Assembly (NCBI GenBank): GCA_934120735.1
Contig: CAKOVA010000078.1
Coordinates: forward strand, 1-7,884
DNA from: an uncultured Prevotella sp.
GTDB lineage: Bacteria; Bacteroidota; Bacteroidia; Bacteroidales; Bacteroidaceae
Reading direction: 5' to 3'
DNA: 7,884 bases
Shown piece after piece: positions 1 through 7,612 of this stretch. Under the pieces are notes generated by a model, which searched no databases, had not been told where the DNA came from, and saw nothing but the letters and a program-made list of their open reading frames with translations. Made by a program: the position numbers and the translations under genes. Every line of letters starts with the position of its first letter. Position 1 is the stretch's first letter.

Positions 1-70
1 AAAAAAAGAAGTAAGTTGCTCATCATGCCTCGCCAATTGAGTCATAGGCGATAAGGCCATTCAACCGAAC

Positions 71-1270
71 ATGAAAACATTTCGTTCCATAGAAGAGCTG
101 ATCAAAGTATTGGGGAGAGAGAAGACATTGCTGCGCGAGATGTTCGCCAAGCGCAAATCGTTCTCTTTCAAGACCGACTATGCACGCGAATTGGTTGACT
201 ATAAAGAAGAACGAATCAGGTTTTTGATAGACTATGGCATAATACACGAATCGGGGAACTACTTGGAAATGGAAGACGTGTATCTGCAATTCTTTGAAGA
301 AGTGTTAGAGGTAAACGAACAAATCAACACGGCTTCGGTGGCAGAATATATCACAACGCTCAATGAGAATATTGAATACTATCTGAAAGAGAATAATGAG
401 CGTCGCCGCATGGACTATCACAAAAAGGTAAGAAAGATTCTGAAAAACATTGCGCTTACCACTGTTCGCAACGTGATAGACCTGAAACGAAATGTGGACA
501 ATACGTATAAAAACGAGCCTAATTATCTTGTCAAGAGAGCAAGGCTCATCCATTTGGATGAGAAACGTGACACCATTGCAACGCTCATCAAGGAGGTTGA
601 GAAGGTAATCGAAGTAGGCCAACCCGTGTTTTTTGCGCAAGCCATGGATGAACAGTTGCGCAGCGTGGTGACAGATGTGAAACTACAGCTGAACGAGGTT
701 TATCACAATTTGTTGGAAATTGATCGGCAAATTATTGGCTATCTGAATTTCATTGATTACCAAAATAAACTTTTCAAGAAAATTCAGCAAATAAAATACC
801 TGAAAGATCAACTAACCTGGGAAGAGCATACCAATGTAAAAATGGTGATGGGACAGACGAATCCAGTGTGGATAGAGCCACAAGCGGGATACAGACTCAA
901 GTTGTCTATCAACTATTTACGAAACGAAGATGGGGCGATAGAACTTCTTCAAAACGTCATGCAACGCATCAAGTTGCCAAGCAAGGCGCAACAAACGGCA
1001 GCCGAAGCTATTGATGTGGCTTATATTCAGCAGCAAGAAGAACGAATATCGGTAGTGAGCCAGCAAGAAATGATGAATGCCTTTAGGGCACAAGGAACCC
1101 ATTTGTTTGCTTTCGTGATGAACCATGCGTATAAAAGAGAATTGAACATCGAAGAAAAGCTGGTGCTATTCTGCCAAATAGCCACACAATACGAAAACGA
1201 ATTGTGTTTTACGAATCAAACTGAAACTACTCAAAACATCGAGTACCCACTTATTTATCCGGCAAAATAA
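71..1270 (+). CDS. jetA: Wadjet protein JetA (kleisin-like subunit, MksF/EptA equivalent)
   Basis: This is the first gene of a four-gene Wadjet operon and by position and character the kleisin-like subunit that bridges the SMC heads of JetC and carries JetB. The 399-aa protein is almost entirely charged and helical, with no signal peptide, membrane segment or enzyme motif. Residues about 20-75 look like a winged-helix unit ending in FLIDYGII and a short beta wing. Residues 80-260 are long helices, and about 330-395 form a second small helical domain, the usual place for the SMC cap-binding end of a kleisin. The ATG at 71 is the first start after an in-frame TGA at 38-40; no Shine-Dalgarno is seen, as is common in Bacteroidota. 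Its stop TAA shares one base with the jetB ATG. The assignment rests mainly on gene order and fold impression, since kleisins are poorly conserved. The length is somewhat below what I recall for JetA (400-500 aa). Confidence 0.82.
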   Translation: MKTFRSIEELIKVLGREKTLLREMFAKRKSFSFKTDYARELVDYKEERIRFLIDYGIIHESGNYLEMEDVYLQFFEEVLEVNEQINTASVAEYITTLNENIEYYLKENNERRRMDYHKKVRKILKNIALTTVRNVIDLKRNVDNTYKNEPNYLVKRARLIHLDEKRDTIATLIKEVEKVIEVGQPVFFAQAMDEQLRSVVTDVKLQLNEVYHNLLEIDRQIIGYLNFIDYQNKLFKKIQQIKYLKDQLTWEEHTNVKMVMGQTNPVWIEPQAGYRLKLSINYLRNEDGAIELLQNVMQRIKLPSKAQQTAAEAIDVAYIQQQEERISVVSQQEMMNAFRAQGTHLFAFVMNHAYKRELNIEEKLVLFCQIATQYENELCFTNQTETTQNIEYPLIYPAK

Positions 1271-1824
1271 TGAAAAAGACCGAAGAAATTTTTAGCATAT
1301 TAAGCAAGGGAATGTTTATCTCACGCAACAGCACATCGCAAAACATGAGAGCTTATTACGACTTGTTGGAAGACCATCAGCAAGAGTATGCCGACTATTA
1401 TGCTGGCATTGGCTTTTTGTTAGAAGGGGGTAATGGGTATTTTTATTTTTGCAGAAAGGAGAGTAAGGCCGATATGCAACGCAAATTAGAGCGCATGGCA
1501 CAATGGATTGACATTCTTGATTTCTTGAAAACATACAACGGTACCTTTTCATCCGGCTTTGAATTCATGACGTCAGACATCGAGGTAAGATTGAGTTCGG
1601 ATATTGAGTTGAAAGAGAAGGCTGAACAATTGTTTCGTGGCAGGCACAGCACACATCAGGAAATCATAGAGCGGTTGATGAAAGAGTTAACCGACAATGG
1701 CTTTGCCGAACTTATCAGTGAGGTGACAAAACAGTATGTAGTGACAGATGCGTTTCATTACATGGAAGAACTTGTTGACTGCTTAACCATATCAGAGGAG
1801 GGGAAGAATGAGATACCTGAATAA
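1270..1824 (+). CDS. jetB: Wadjet protein JetB (MukE/MksE-like subunit)
   Basis: This small cytoplasmic protein (184 aa) fits the MukE-like KITE subunit that binds the kleisin JetA and helps regulate the JetC ATPase. What is visible is an N-terminal helical and winged-helix segment ending in a short aromatic beta strand, GYFYF at residues 56-60, which resembles strands in MukE/MksE proteins. A second helical domain spans about 65-160 (QRKLERMAQWIDILDFLKTY, then EIIERLMKELTDNGFAEL followed by a beta hairpin, KQYVVTD). There are no catalytic motifs. It starts on the last base of the jetA stop codon (TAATG) and its 3' end overlaps jetC by 17 nt, so translational coupling on both sides is likely. 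The call depends on the size, the fold pattern and the position between a kleisin-like gene and an SMC gene. Confidence 0.82.
   Translation: MKKTEEIFSILSKGMFISRNSTSQNMRAYYDLLEDHQQEYADYYAGIGFLLEGGNGYFYFCRKESKADMQRKLERMAQWIDILDFLKTYNGTFSSGFEFMTSDIEVRLSSDIELKEKAEQLFRGRHSTHQEIIERLMKELTDNGFAELISEVTKQYVVTDAFHYMEELVDCLTISEEGKNEIPE
1796..1803 (+). promoter_or_regulatory. Strong Shine-Dalgarno for jetC inside the end of jetB
   Basis: AGGAGGGG lies four bases before the jetC ATG at 1808, with the GGAGG core ending six bases before it. It sits within the last codons of jetB. It supports the ATG at 1808 as the true jetC start and a deliberate 17-nt overlap. Purine-rich sites this good are uncommon in Bacteroidota, where many genes lack one. 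Confidence 0.6.
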
Positions 1825-4800
1825 GATAGTTTTCATCAACAGCGCACATATTCCGTATGCAGAAGTAAAGGTAGACGGCAACGTACACTTCGTTGGAACA
1901 CAAGGTGTCGGTAAAAGTACGGTGCTACGAGCGTTGTTGTTTTTCTACAACGCCGACAAATTGAAGTTGGGTATTCCGCGTGAAAAGCAGTCTTTCGATG
2001 CTTTTTATTTTCCGTACCCTAATTCTTATATCATTTACGAAGTGATAAGAGATGCCAATGCGTATTTCATTTTGGCCTTTAAGCATCGGGGTAGGGTGGC
2101 TTTTAGGTTTATCGACTGTGCTTATCGGCGTGAGATACTCATGAGCGAGCAAGGTGAAGTGTACACCGAGTGGATGCACATACAGCAAAAAATAGACAAA
2201 GGGGTACACACCTCTCGTATCATTGATAGGTATGAGGAGTATCGCGATATTATATTTGGTAACCGACATGAGGTGCAACCCGAGTTTCGTAAATATGCCA
2301 TTGCCGAGAGTAATAAGTATCAAAACATTCCACGAACCATTCAAAATGTGTTTCTGAACACGAAATTGGATGCCGAATTCATCAAAAACACCATGATTAG
2401 TTCGATGACGGATGACGAGATTTCTATTGATTTGGCTTATTATAGAAGTCAGGTGTCGGCGTTTGAACAAGAATACAACGATGTTCATTTGTGGTATAAA
2501 ACCGACAAGCATGGGGTGGTTACGGTGCGAAGAGATGCCGATAAAGTGGAGAAGGCTTATCATAACTTATTGATGATTACCGCTAAAATCAAAGAGTTGA
2601 TCAGCGAATTGGTATATGCTTATCAACGAGATGAACAGCGTTTGCCCTTGTTACATCAAGAATTAGGAAAATTAAAAGAAGAGTTTGAGCGTATCAACAG
2701 ACTGATTTCAGAAGAAAGCGGCAAGTACAACAAACAGAAGGATGGTAAAAATCGAGAATTGGGAGCGGTAGATGCTCGTTTGAAAGAAATTGCTGACAAA
2801 AGAAAGTTTTACCAGCAAAGCGATATCTCGTCTGTGGTTAGCAGAATTGAGAAAGAGGATTTTGTGAAAAACGAAATAGAGAATAAGAAACGATATAAAG
2901 AAGAATTAACACTGCAACATAAGAGTATCACTGATAAATACGCAGCACTGACAGAAAAACTGCAATTAGAACTTCGCACTATTGAAGCCACTTGCAACGA
3001 AAAGAAAAACCTTTTACAAGAGGTATACAACAGGGAAGTGGCGCGTATAACACAACAAAAAGAGGAGCGAAACAAAGAGATTTATGCGCATTTTGATGTT
3101 GAAAGTCAAACTGTTGATGAGAAAATACAAACAGCTAACATTGATTTGGCGGCTGCAAAGAGTAAAAGATCGATATATCAGAATACGCATTTGTACGCCA
3201 ACGAGTTGGAACAATGTAAAAATAAAATAGATCAATTGCATGAACAGCACAGGAAAACAGAAATTGAAAAGGAGCAAAATCGCAGTAAGATCAATGAACT
3301 GAGGCATGAAGCTGAAGCCGAAAGGCAAAAAATAGAGCAGGAATTGCAAGCTCAACTGAAAGACTTGGAACAAAAGAATGAAAAGCTTGCTCAACAAATA
3401 GCTAAACTTGATGAGCTTCTTGCACAGTACAAGGGATCGTTTTATGAATGGCTGTCTACGCATAAGCAGGGCTGGCAACAAACGATTGGCAAGGTGGTTG
3501 ACGAACAACATGTATTGTATAACAACCAGCTGCACCCGCAATTGAGCAGTCAACACAATGCTTCGCTCTTCGGAGTTGATGTGGATTTATCGCATATAGA
3601 GCGTGAACTCCGTACGCCAGACGATTTGAAAGCTGAAAAACAAAATGCTGAACAAGAGATTGAAGAAAACAAAAAACGAATTTATGAATGTACTACTGCC
3701 AACCAAGAGAACATCCAACAAATAGAAAATCGGTATGCTAAACAGATTAGAGAACTGCGTATGGCACACCAAACGTTAGAAGCCAATTTGCTACAAACGG
3801 CCCAACAGATAAAAGTTGAACAGGTGAAGATGCAAGATTGGGATAAACGAAACGAGGAAGAAAAACAAAAAAGATTAACAAATATCGACCTGCAAATCAG
3901 TAAACTGCAAGAACAACTATCTACCTTCCTACAAGAAAAAGAGAAATTGCGCAACAAACGAAATCGAGAGTTGAAAGCTTGTGAACAAGAATCCGCATCT
4001 GCTAACAATGCAAAACGTAAAGATACGGATAGCAAAATAGAAAAATTGCTACAAGAAACGCAAGAAAAAACCACCGCTATCAATAGTCAGATCGAACAGT
4101 TAAAAATACAAGAAAGCAATGAATTGGCTGGACAAGGGGTGAATACAGATGCTTTGCAACAAATAAATGATAAGCTGATAGCGTTAGAAAAGGAGCTTGA
4201 TTTTATTAACAACAACCGCAAACGATATTTCGATTATTTATCGTTTAAAGAAGACTGGTTGCCCGAAGAGGATAAAAAGAAAGAGCAAAAGAGGAAGTTG
4301 GAAAATGAATTGGCGCTGTTGGATGAAAAATTTAGGTTAAGAAGTAGTCGATTAGGACAACAGAAATTGCAGTTTGAAACAAAAATAAGGGATAAAGAAG
4401 CGGAACAAACGCAATTGGAAAAAGGGTTGACAGCGGTTGACAATTTCAAATTGTCTATAGAGAGCAAAACTTCTATTGAATGGATAACTGTCAAGCCAAA
4501 GACATCAACAGACCCTACAGAGCAGGTTTTGCAATTACTAAAAGACAGCCTATATGATAAACTTGGGAAGGCTGATGCGTTAAAACAAAACGTTGATCGT
4601 TTTAAAAGTTACTTCTCTACGAAGAACACTTTCGCCTTTAAAACCCAATTAAACACAGATGATGACTATATGGCATTTGCGCAAAATTTGTGCGACTTTA
4701 TTGATCATGACAAAATAGAGGAATATAGTCGGAGGCTTAGCGATAGATATGGCGACATCCTGCAACGCATATCAAAAGAGGTGGGAAGCATTAACAGCTA

Positions 4801-5473
4801 CGCCAGTGAGATAGGAAAGATCATTAACGACATCAATGCCGACTTCCACGAGCGTAACTTTGCGGGCGTGATTAAAGAAATTGCCTTGCGCAGTCAGCCC
4901 AGTAGCGACCGCTTAATGATATTGCTCAACGATATGAAAACCTTTAACGACGAGCATACTTACGACATAGGCGAACTGAATCTGTTTTCATCTGTACAAC
5001 AAAGAGATGATACCAACAGAGGGGTCACCAAACGATTGTTTGAATTCATGGTGTGCTTAAATGAGAATCCGAACAGAAGTAGGTTGGTTTTGAGCGATAC
5101 TTTCAAACTGCAATTCCGCATCAAAGAAAACGATAACGATACGGGTTGGATAGAAAAAATATCGAATGTGGGGTCGGATGGCACGGACATTTTAGTGAAA
5201 GCAATGGTTAACATCATGCTTATCAATGTGTTTAAGGAAAAGGTGTCGCGAAAGTTTGGCGACTTTACTTTACATTGTATGATGGATGAGATTGGTAAAT
5301 TACATCCCAACAACGTGCGGGGAATACTGAAATTTGCTAATGTTCGCAACATCTATTTGGTGAACAGCTCGCCTATATCGTATGCGGTATCCGATTACAA
5401 ATATACTTATCTGCTCACAAAAGATAACAAATCGAACACGCTTGTCAAAGCACTTATTACGATGAAAGTATGA
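1808..5473 (+). CDS. jetC: Wadjet SMC-like ATPase JetC (MksB-type motor)
   Basis: This is the ATP-driven DNA motor of the Wadjet complex, an SMC protein of 1221 aa. The N-terminal half of the ATPase head carries a Walker A motif, GTQGVGKST, at residues 30-38. From about 260 to 540 there is a long K/E/Q-rich coiled coil. A compact, non-coiled segment at about 544-600 (starting SFYEWL, with several W, G and P residues) lies almost exactly mid-protein and fits the hinge. The second coiled-coil arm runs from about 605 to 900, and the C-terminal head follows. It contains a signature-like GSDGTD at 1122-1127 and Walker B ending MMDE (D1160, E1161), then a strand IYLVNSSP in the switch position. The ends of the protein thus pair into one ABC head, as in SMC, MukB and MksB. 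Overlaps with jetB (17 nt) and jetD (4 nt) place it in the same operon. The absence of the usual LSGG form of the signature motif separates it from housekeeping SMC and RecN/Rad50 proteins. The reading frame is intact. Confidence 0.93.
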   Translation: MRYLNKIVFINSAHIPYAEVKVDGNVHFVGTQGVGKSTVLRALLFFYNADKLKLGIPREKQSFDAFYFPYPNSYIIYEVIRDANAYFILAFKHRGRVAFRFIDCAYRREILMSEQGEVYTEWMHIQQKIDKGVHTSRIIDRYEEYRDIIFGNRHEVQPEFRKYAIAESNKYQNIPRTIQNVFLNTKLDAEFIKNTMISSMTDDEISIDLAYYRSQVSAFEQEYNDVHLWYKTDKHGVVTVRRDADKVEKAYHNLLMITAKIKELISELVYAYQRDEQRLPLLHQELGKLKEEFERINRLISEESGKYNKQKDGKNRELGAVDARLKEIADKRKFYQQSDISSVVSRIEKEDFVKNEIENKKRYKEELTLQHKSITDKYAALTEKLQLELRTIEATCNEKKNLLQEVYNREVARITQQKEERNKEIYAHFDVESQTVDEKIQTANIDLAAAKSKRSIYQNTHLYANELEQCKNKIDQLHEQHRKTEIEKEQNRSKINELRHEAEAERQKIEQELQAQLKDLEQKNEKLAQQIAKLDELLAQYKGSFYEWLSTHKQGWQQTIGKVVDEQHVLYNNQLHPQLSSQHNASLFGVDVDLSHIERELRTPDDLKAEKQNAEQEIEENKKRIYECTTANQENIQQIENRYAKQIRELRMAHQTLEANLLQTAQQIKVEQVKMQDWDKRNEEEKQKRLTNIDLQISKLQEQLSTFLQEKEKLRNKRNRELKACEQESASANNAKRKDTDSKIEKLLQETQEKTTAINSQIEQLKIQESNELAGQGVNTDALQQINDKLIALEKELDFINNNRKRYFDYLSFKEDWLPEEDKKKEQKRKLENELALLDEKFRLRSSRLGQQKLQFETKIRDKEAEQTQLEKGLTAVDNFKLSIESKTSIEWITVKPKTSTDPTEQVLQLLKDSLYDKLGKADALKQNVDRFKSYFSTKNTFAFKTQLNTDDDYMAFAQNLCDFIDHDKIEEYSRRLSDRYGDILQRISKEVGSINSYASEIGKIINDINADFHERNFAGVIKEIALRSQPSSDRLMILLNDMKTFNDEHTYDIGELNLFSSVQQRDDTNRGVTKRLFEFMVCLNENPNRSRLVLSDTFKLQFRIKENDNDTGWIEKISNVGSDGTDILVKAMVNIMLINVFKEKVSRKFGDFTLHCMMDEIGKLHPNNVRGILKFANVRNIYLVNSSPISYAVSDYKYTYLLTKDNKSNTLVKALITMKV

Positions 5474-6318
5474 ATATCACACGTTCGCTATTGGAAAATC
5501 TATGCGCATTGGCTGCCGGCGAAACGATTGCAGCCAGTAAATTAAAGGGTAAATGGGTAAACGAAATGCTGCAAGACGGGGCGCTTGTTGCGATTAGCCA
5601 TGGCAGCAGGGTGACGTATAAGGTAGCCGCTGTTGACTATTTTCAAAAATATTTGGCAGAAAAGTACAATTTGCGAGATGTAAAGGCCATCCTGGATATG
5701 AAGCTGAACCATGATACCGAACGCAGTAGGCAGGTGGCATTATCGGGAGATTCGAAGCTGCTGAGGCAACGAACAATGAGGGGCTTTTTGGTAAATGGAT
5801 ACGAACCGTTGGAGATAGAGCTGTCTGGAGTGCGTCAAACACTTCGTTTTCAACCTGGCATGTTGCCTTTTATCCACGATTATCCATCGTTTGTCATTCC
5901 TACAGACGTAACGGTTATAGGTATGGAGAATGTGGAAAACTTCGTGCAGATAGCCCATCAGCGCTATTTGTTTCCTAACAACAGCCTGTTGTTTGTGTCA
6001 CGTTATCCGCAATCTGGCGATTTGATAAAATGGTTGAAAACCATTCCTAACCCTTATATTCACTTTGGTGATTTTGATTTGGCGGGTATACATATCTATT
6101 TATCAGAATTTTACAAGCATTTAGGTTCTCGTGCTTCGTTCCTCATTCCCACCGACATAGCCACACGTTTACAACACGGTAGTGGACAAAGATACGATGC
6201 TCAATACGACAAATTCAAAGATATGGTTGTTACGGATCAGCGGGTACAGCCTCTGGTTGACCTTATTCATCGTACACATAAAGGTTACGATCAAGAGGGA
6301 TATATACAAAAAGAATAA
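5470..6318 (+). CDS. jetD: Wadjet nuclease JetD (Toprim, DUF2220-like), compact form
   Basis: In Wadjet, JetD is the nuclease that cleaves circular plasmid DNA after JetABC has extruded it; it is related to the A subunit of topoisomerase VI. In this 282-aa protein residues 1-60 form a winged-helix-like unit (SKLKGKWVNEML, then a wing GSRVTYKV). Residues about 145-230 form a Toprim fold: VIGMENVENF supplies the acidic residue (E153, or E156) and HFGDFDLAGI supplies the DxD pair D201/D203. The C-terminus ends in a YDQEGYIQ segment whose QE matches my memory of the end of DUF2220 proteins, so it does not look truncated. Type I JetD proteins that I recall are nearer 380-400 aa with an added N-terminal arm domain, so this is a compact version. 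The ATG overlaps the jetC stop as ATGA, indicating translational coupling. All three expected acidic positions are present, so an active nuclease is expected. Confidence 0.88.
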   Translation: MNITRSLLENLCALAAGETIAASKLKGKWVNEMLQDGALVAISHGSRVTYKVAAVDYFQKYLAEKYNLRDVKAILDMKLNHDTERSRQVALSGDSKLLRQRTMRGFLVNGYEPLEIELSGVRQTLRFQPGMLPFIHDYPSFVIPTDVTVIGMENVENFVQIAHQRYLFPNNSLLFVSRYPQSGDLIKWLKTIPNPYIHFGDFDLAGIHIYLSEFYKHLGSRASFLIPTDIATRLQHGSGQRYDAQYDKFKDMVVTDQRVQPLVDLIHRTHKGYDQEGYIQKE

Positions 6319-6322
6319 CCGT

Positions 6323-6352
6323 ATGCATGTCCCTCATGTGAGGGGAGCGCAT
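6323..6352 (+). other. Stem-loop just after jetD, without T-tract
   Basis: CCCTC (6331-6335) pairs with GAGGG (6340-6344) around an ATGT loop, with a U-G pair extending it. An outer ATGC (6323-6326) can pair with GCAT (6349-6352). It begins five bases after the jetD stop, the right place for an operon 3' end. No run of T follows, so it is not a typical intrinsic terminator; it may be a 3'-end stability hairpin. Confidence 0.4.
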
Positions 6353-6397
6353 CTGTAAAGCAAACAATCTTATTGTATTCTGATTCGGTAGTAGCAT

Positions 6398-6425
6398 GAC
6401 AGAAGTCGTAAAAGATGCTTCTGTC
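6398..6425. repeat. Perfect 8-bp inverted repeat in the jetD-epimerase intergenic region
   Basis: GACAGAAG (6398-6405) and CTTCTGTC (6418-6425) are perfect inverted copies separated by 12 bases, extendable to nine pairs in RNA through a U-G pair. The downstream flank is A-rich (AAAAAA at 6430-6435 region) rather than T-rich, and the opposite strand also lacks a T-tract after the hairpin, so it is not a standard terminator in either direction. It lies 57 bases upstream of the predicted -7 element and could be an operator or an RNA hairpin at the end of the jet transcript. Confidence 0.45.
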
Positions 6426-6457
6426 TGGGAAAAAAGACAAGTTCTTCCGTCTAAATG

Positions 6458-6489
6458 TATGGCCGTTCTATTTATAATGTATAACTTTG
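6458..6489 (+). promoter_or_regulatory. Bacteroidota-type promoter for the epimerase-like gene
   Basis: TAACTTTG at 6482-6489 matches the Bacteroidota -7 consensus TAnnTTTG exactly. TATG at 6458-6461 is a three-of-four match to the -33 TTTG element, with 20 bases between the two. Transcription would start around 6494-6498, giving a 5' leader of only about 7-11 bases before the ATG at 6505. This also argues against the upstream in-frame TTG at 6487, which lies within the -7 element. Confidence 0.65.
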
Positions 6490-6504
6490 CAGAAAAATAG
6501 CACA

Positions 6505-7596
6505 ATGAATATATGTATCGTAGCGGGCGCCCGGCCCAACTTTGTCAAAGTGGCACCCATCATCAGGGCCATCCATAAGGCGGCAGATGAGGGTAGAGAT
6601 ATTTCTTACCAATTGGTTTATGCCGGTAAAGAAGACGATCCCACCCTGGAAAAGTCGCTTTTTGACGATCTTCAAATGCCCTGTCCAGACACCTATCTGG
6701 GGGTTGATTGTGAGAATCTCAACCAACTCACCGGACTCGTCATGGCTGGTTTTGAACATTATTTACAGACCCATCCTACCGATGTCGTGATTGTCGTGGA
6801 CGACTTGGCCTCTACGTTGGCCACGGCCATTGTCACGAAGAAGCAAGGCATCACATTGGCGCATCTGGTCGCAGGCACGCGAAGTTTTGACATCAACATG
6901 CCCAAAGAAATCAACAGACTGGTCATTGATGGGTTGAGCGACTTGTTGTTCACGGCCGGCATGGGCAGCAACAGCACTGCTACGCGTGAGGGTGCTGAGC
7001 TGTCGAAGATATACATGGTGGGCAATATCTTGATGGATACGTTGCGCTTCAATCACAGTAGGCTGCAACGTCCTGCCGTGCTCGACGAGCTGGACGTGAG
7101 AGAAGGCGATTACATTGTTTTCACTTTGAACCGCAAGGCTTTGCTGGCAGACAAGGCAAACCTTAAAGATATGCTCCATGCCATGCTCGACAAAGCTGCC
7201 GGCAAGATGGTGTTGGCACCGCTCCGCAGTCGTTCGGCAGCTGTCGTGGCTGAACTTTTAGGTTCAAATCATCCCACATTCAAGCTGATAAAACCACTTT
7301 CTTACTTGCAGTTTGGCTATCTCACCGCTCATGCTTGCGGTGTGATTACCGATAGTGGCAATGTGGCCGAAGAGGCAACGTTCAACAACATTCCCTGCAT
7401 CACGCTCAACAGTTACACCGAACATATTGAAACGGTCAAGATTGGTTCCAACGTTTTGGTTGGCGAAGATGCTCATTTGTTGGGCAAGGCTGTTGAAGAT
7501 ATGGTGAATGGCGCGTGGAAAAAATGTGCCATTCCCGATCGCTGGGACGGAAGGAGTGCCGAACGAATCGTGCAAATATTATTGGAACAGCCATAA
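6505..7596 (+). CDS. UDP-N-acetylglucosamine 2-epimerase (WecB) family protein with altered active site
   Basis: The fold and length (363 aa, usual for the family) are those of the non-hydrolysing UDP-GlcNAc 2-epimerase, a two-domain GT-B-like cytoplasmic enzyme that makes UDP-ManNAc for surface polysaccharides. Family marks seen are GARPNF at 8-13 (R10), PDTYLGV at 61-67, DSGNVAEEA at 283-291 and NVLVGED at 316-322. The catalytic centre is unusual. Against E. coli WecB residues D95, E117, E131 and H213, recalled from the literature, this protein has D100, V122 (HLVAGTR for the usual HVEAGLR), K134 (PKEINR for PEEINR) and N209 (TLNR for TLHR). The usual TGQH is AGKE (40-43) and TERPE is TEHIE (305-309). 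The frame is intact and the surrounding motifs well kept, so this is a divergent paralogue rather than a decaying gene. It may bind a nucleotide sugar without epimerising it, or act on another substrate. The ATG at 6505 is chosen because GARPNF then falls at the standard position. It has its own promoter and is GC-richer than the jet genes. Confidence 0.85.
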   Translation: MNICIVAGARPNFVKVAPIIRAIHKAADEGRDISYQLVYAGKEDDPTLEKSLFDDLQMPCPDTYLGVDCENLNQLTGLVMAGFEHYLQTHPTDVVIVVDDLASTLATAIVTKKQGITLAHLVAGTRSFDINMPKEINRLVIDGLSDLLFTAGMGSNSTATREGAELSKIYMVGNILMDTLRFNHSRLQRPAVLDELDVREGDYIVFTLNRKALLADKANLKDMLHAMLDKAAGKMVLAPLRSRSAAVVAELLGSNHPTFKLIKPLSYLQFGYLTAHACGVITDSGNVAEEATFNNIPCITLNSYTEHIETVKIGSNVLVGEDAHLLGKAVEDMVNGAWKKCAIPDRWDGRSAERIVQILLEQP

Positions 7597-7612
7597 ATGT
7601 ATTACCAACAAG

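Noticed and set aside
1..54. An open frame from the window edge to a TAA at 52-54 that might be the tail of an upstream gene; a second frame is open to a TGA at 38-40.
   Set aside because: Only 17 and 12 codons are visible, with two competing frames and no recognisable family sequence, so chance cannot be excluded.
1925..2563. A 212-codon open frame on the minus strand inside jetC.
   Set aside because: It lies wholly antisense to the conserved ATPase head region of jetC and its product shows no domain; it is a shadow of the real gene, as are the other antisense frames within the jet genes.
2600..4440. Many similar A-rich, Lys/Glu/Gln-rich stretches in jetC that resemble DNA repeats.
   Set aside because: They follow the heptad pattern of coiled-coil arms and are not exact repeats; no CRISPR array or tandem repeat is present.
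6398..6425. Reading the 8-bp inverted repeat as insertion sequence ends or an attachment site.
   Set aside because: There is no transposase or integrase in the window, the two arms are only 12 bases apart, and no flanking direct repeat was seen.
6319..6504. A tRNA or small RNA gene in the intergenic region, suggested by the two stem-loops.
   Set aside because: The hairpins do not make a cloverleaf, there is no T-loop sequence, and no T-tract terminates a short transcript.
6763..7179. A 138-codon minus-strand frame, with a further overlapping one at 6759-7052, inside the epimerase-like gene.
   Set aside because: Two overlapping antisense frames over a gene with clear family motifs, with no recognisable product, are expected by chance in GC-richer coding sequence.
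6487..7596. A longer form of the epimerase-like protein starting at TTG 6487.
   Set aside because: The TTG overlaps the -7 promoter element, so it would not be transcribed, and the ATG at 6505 places the GARPNF motif at the family's usual position.
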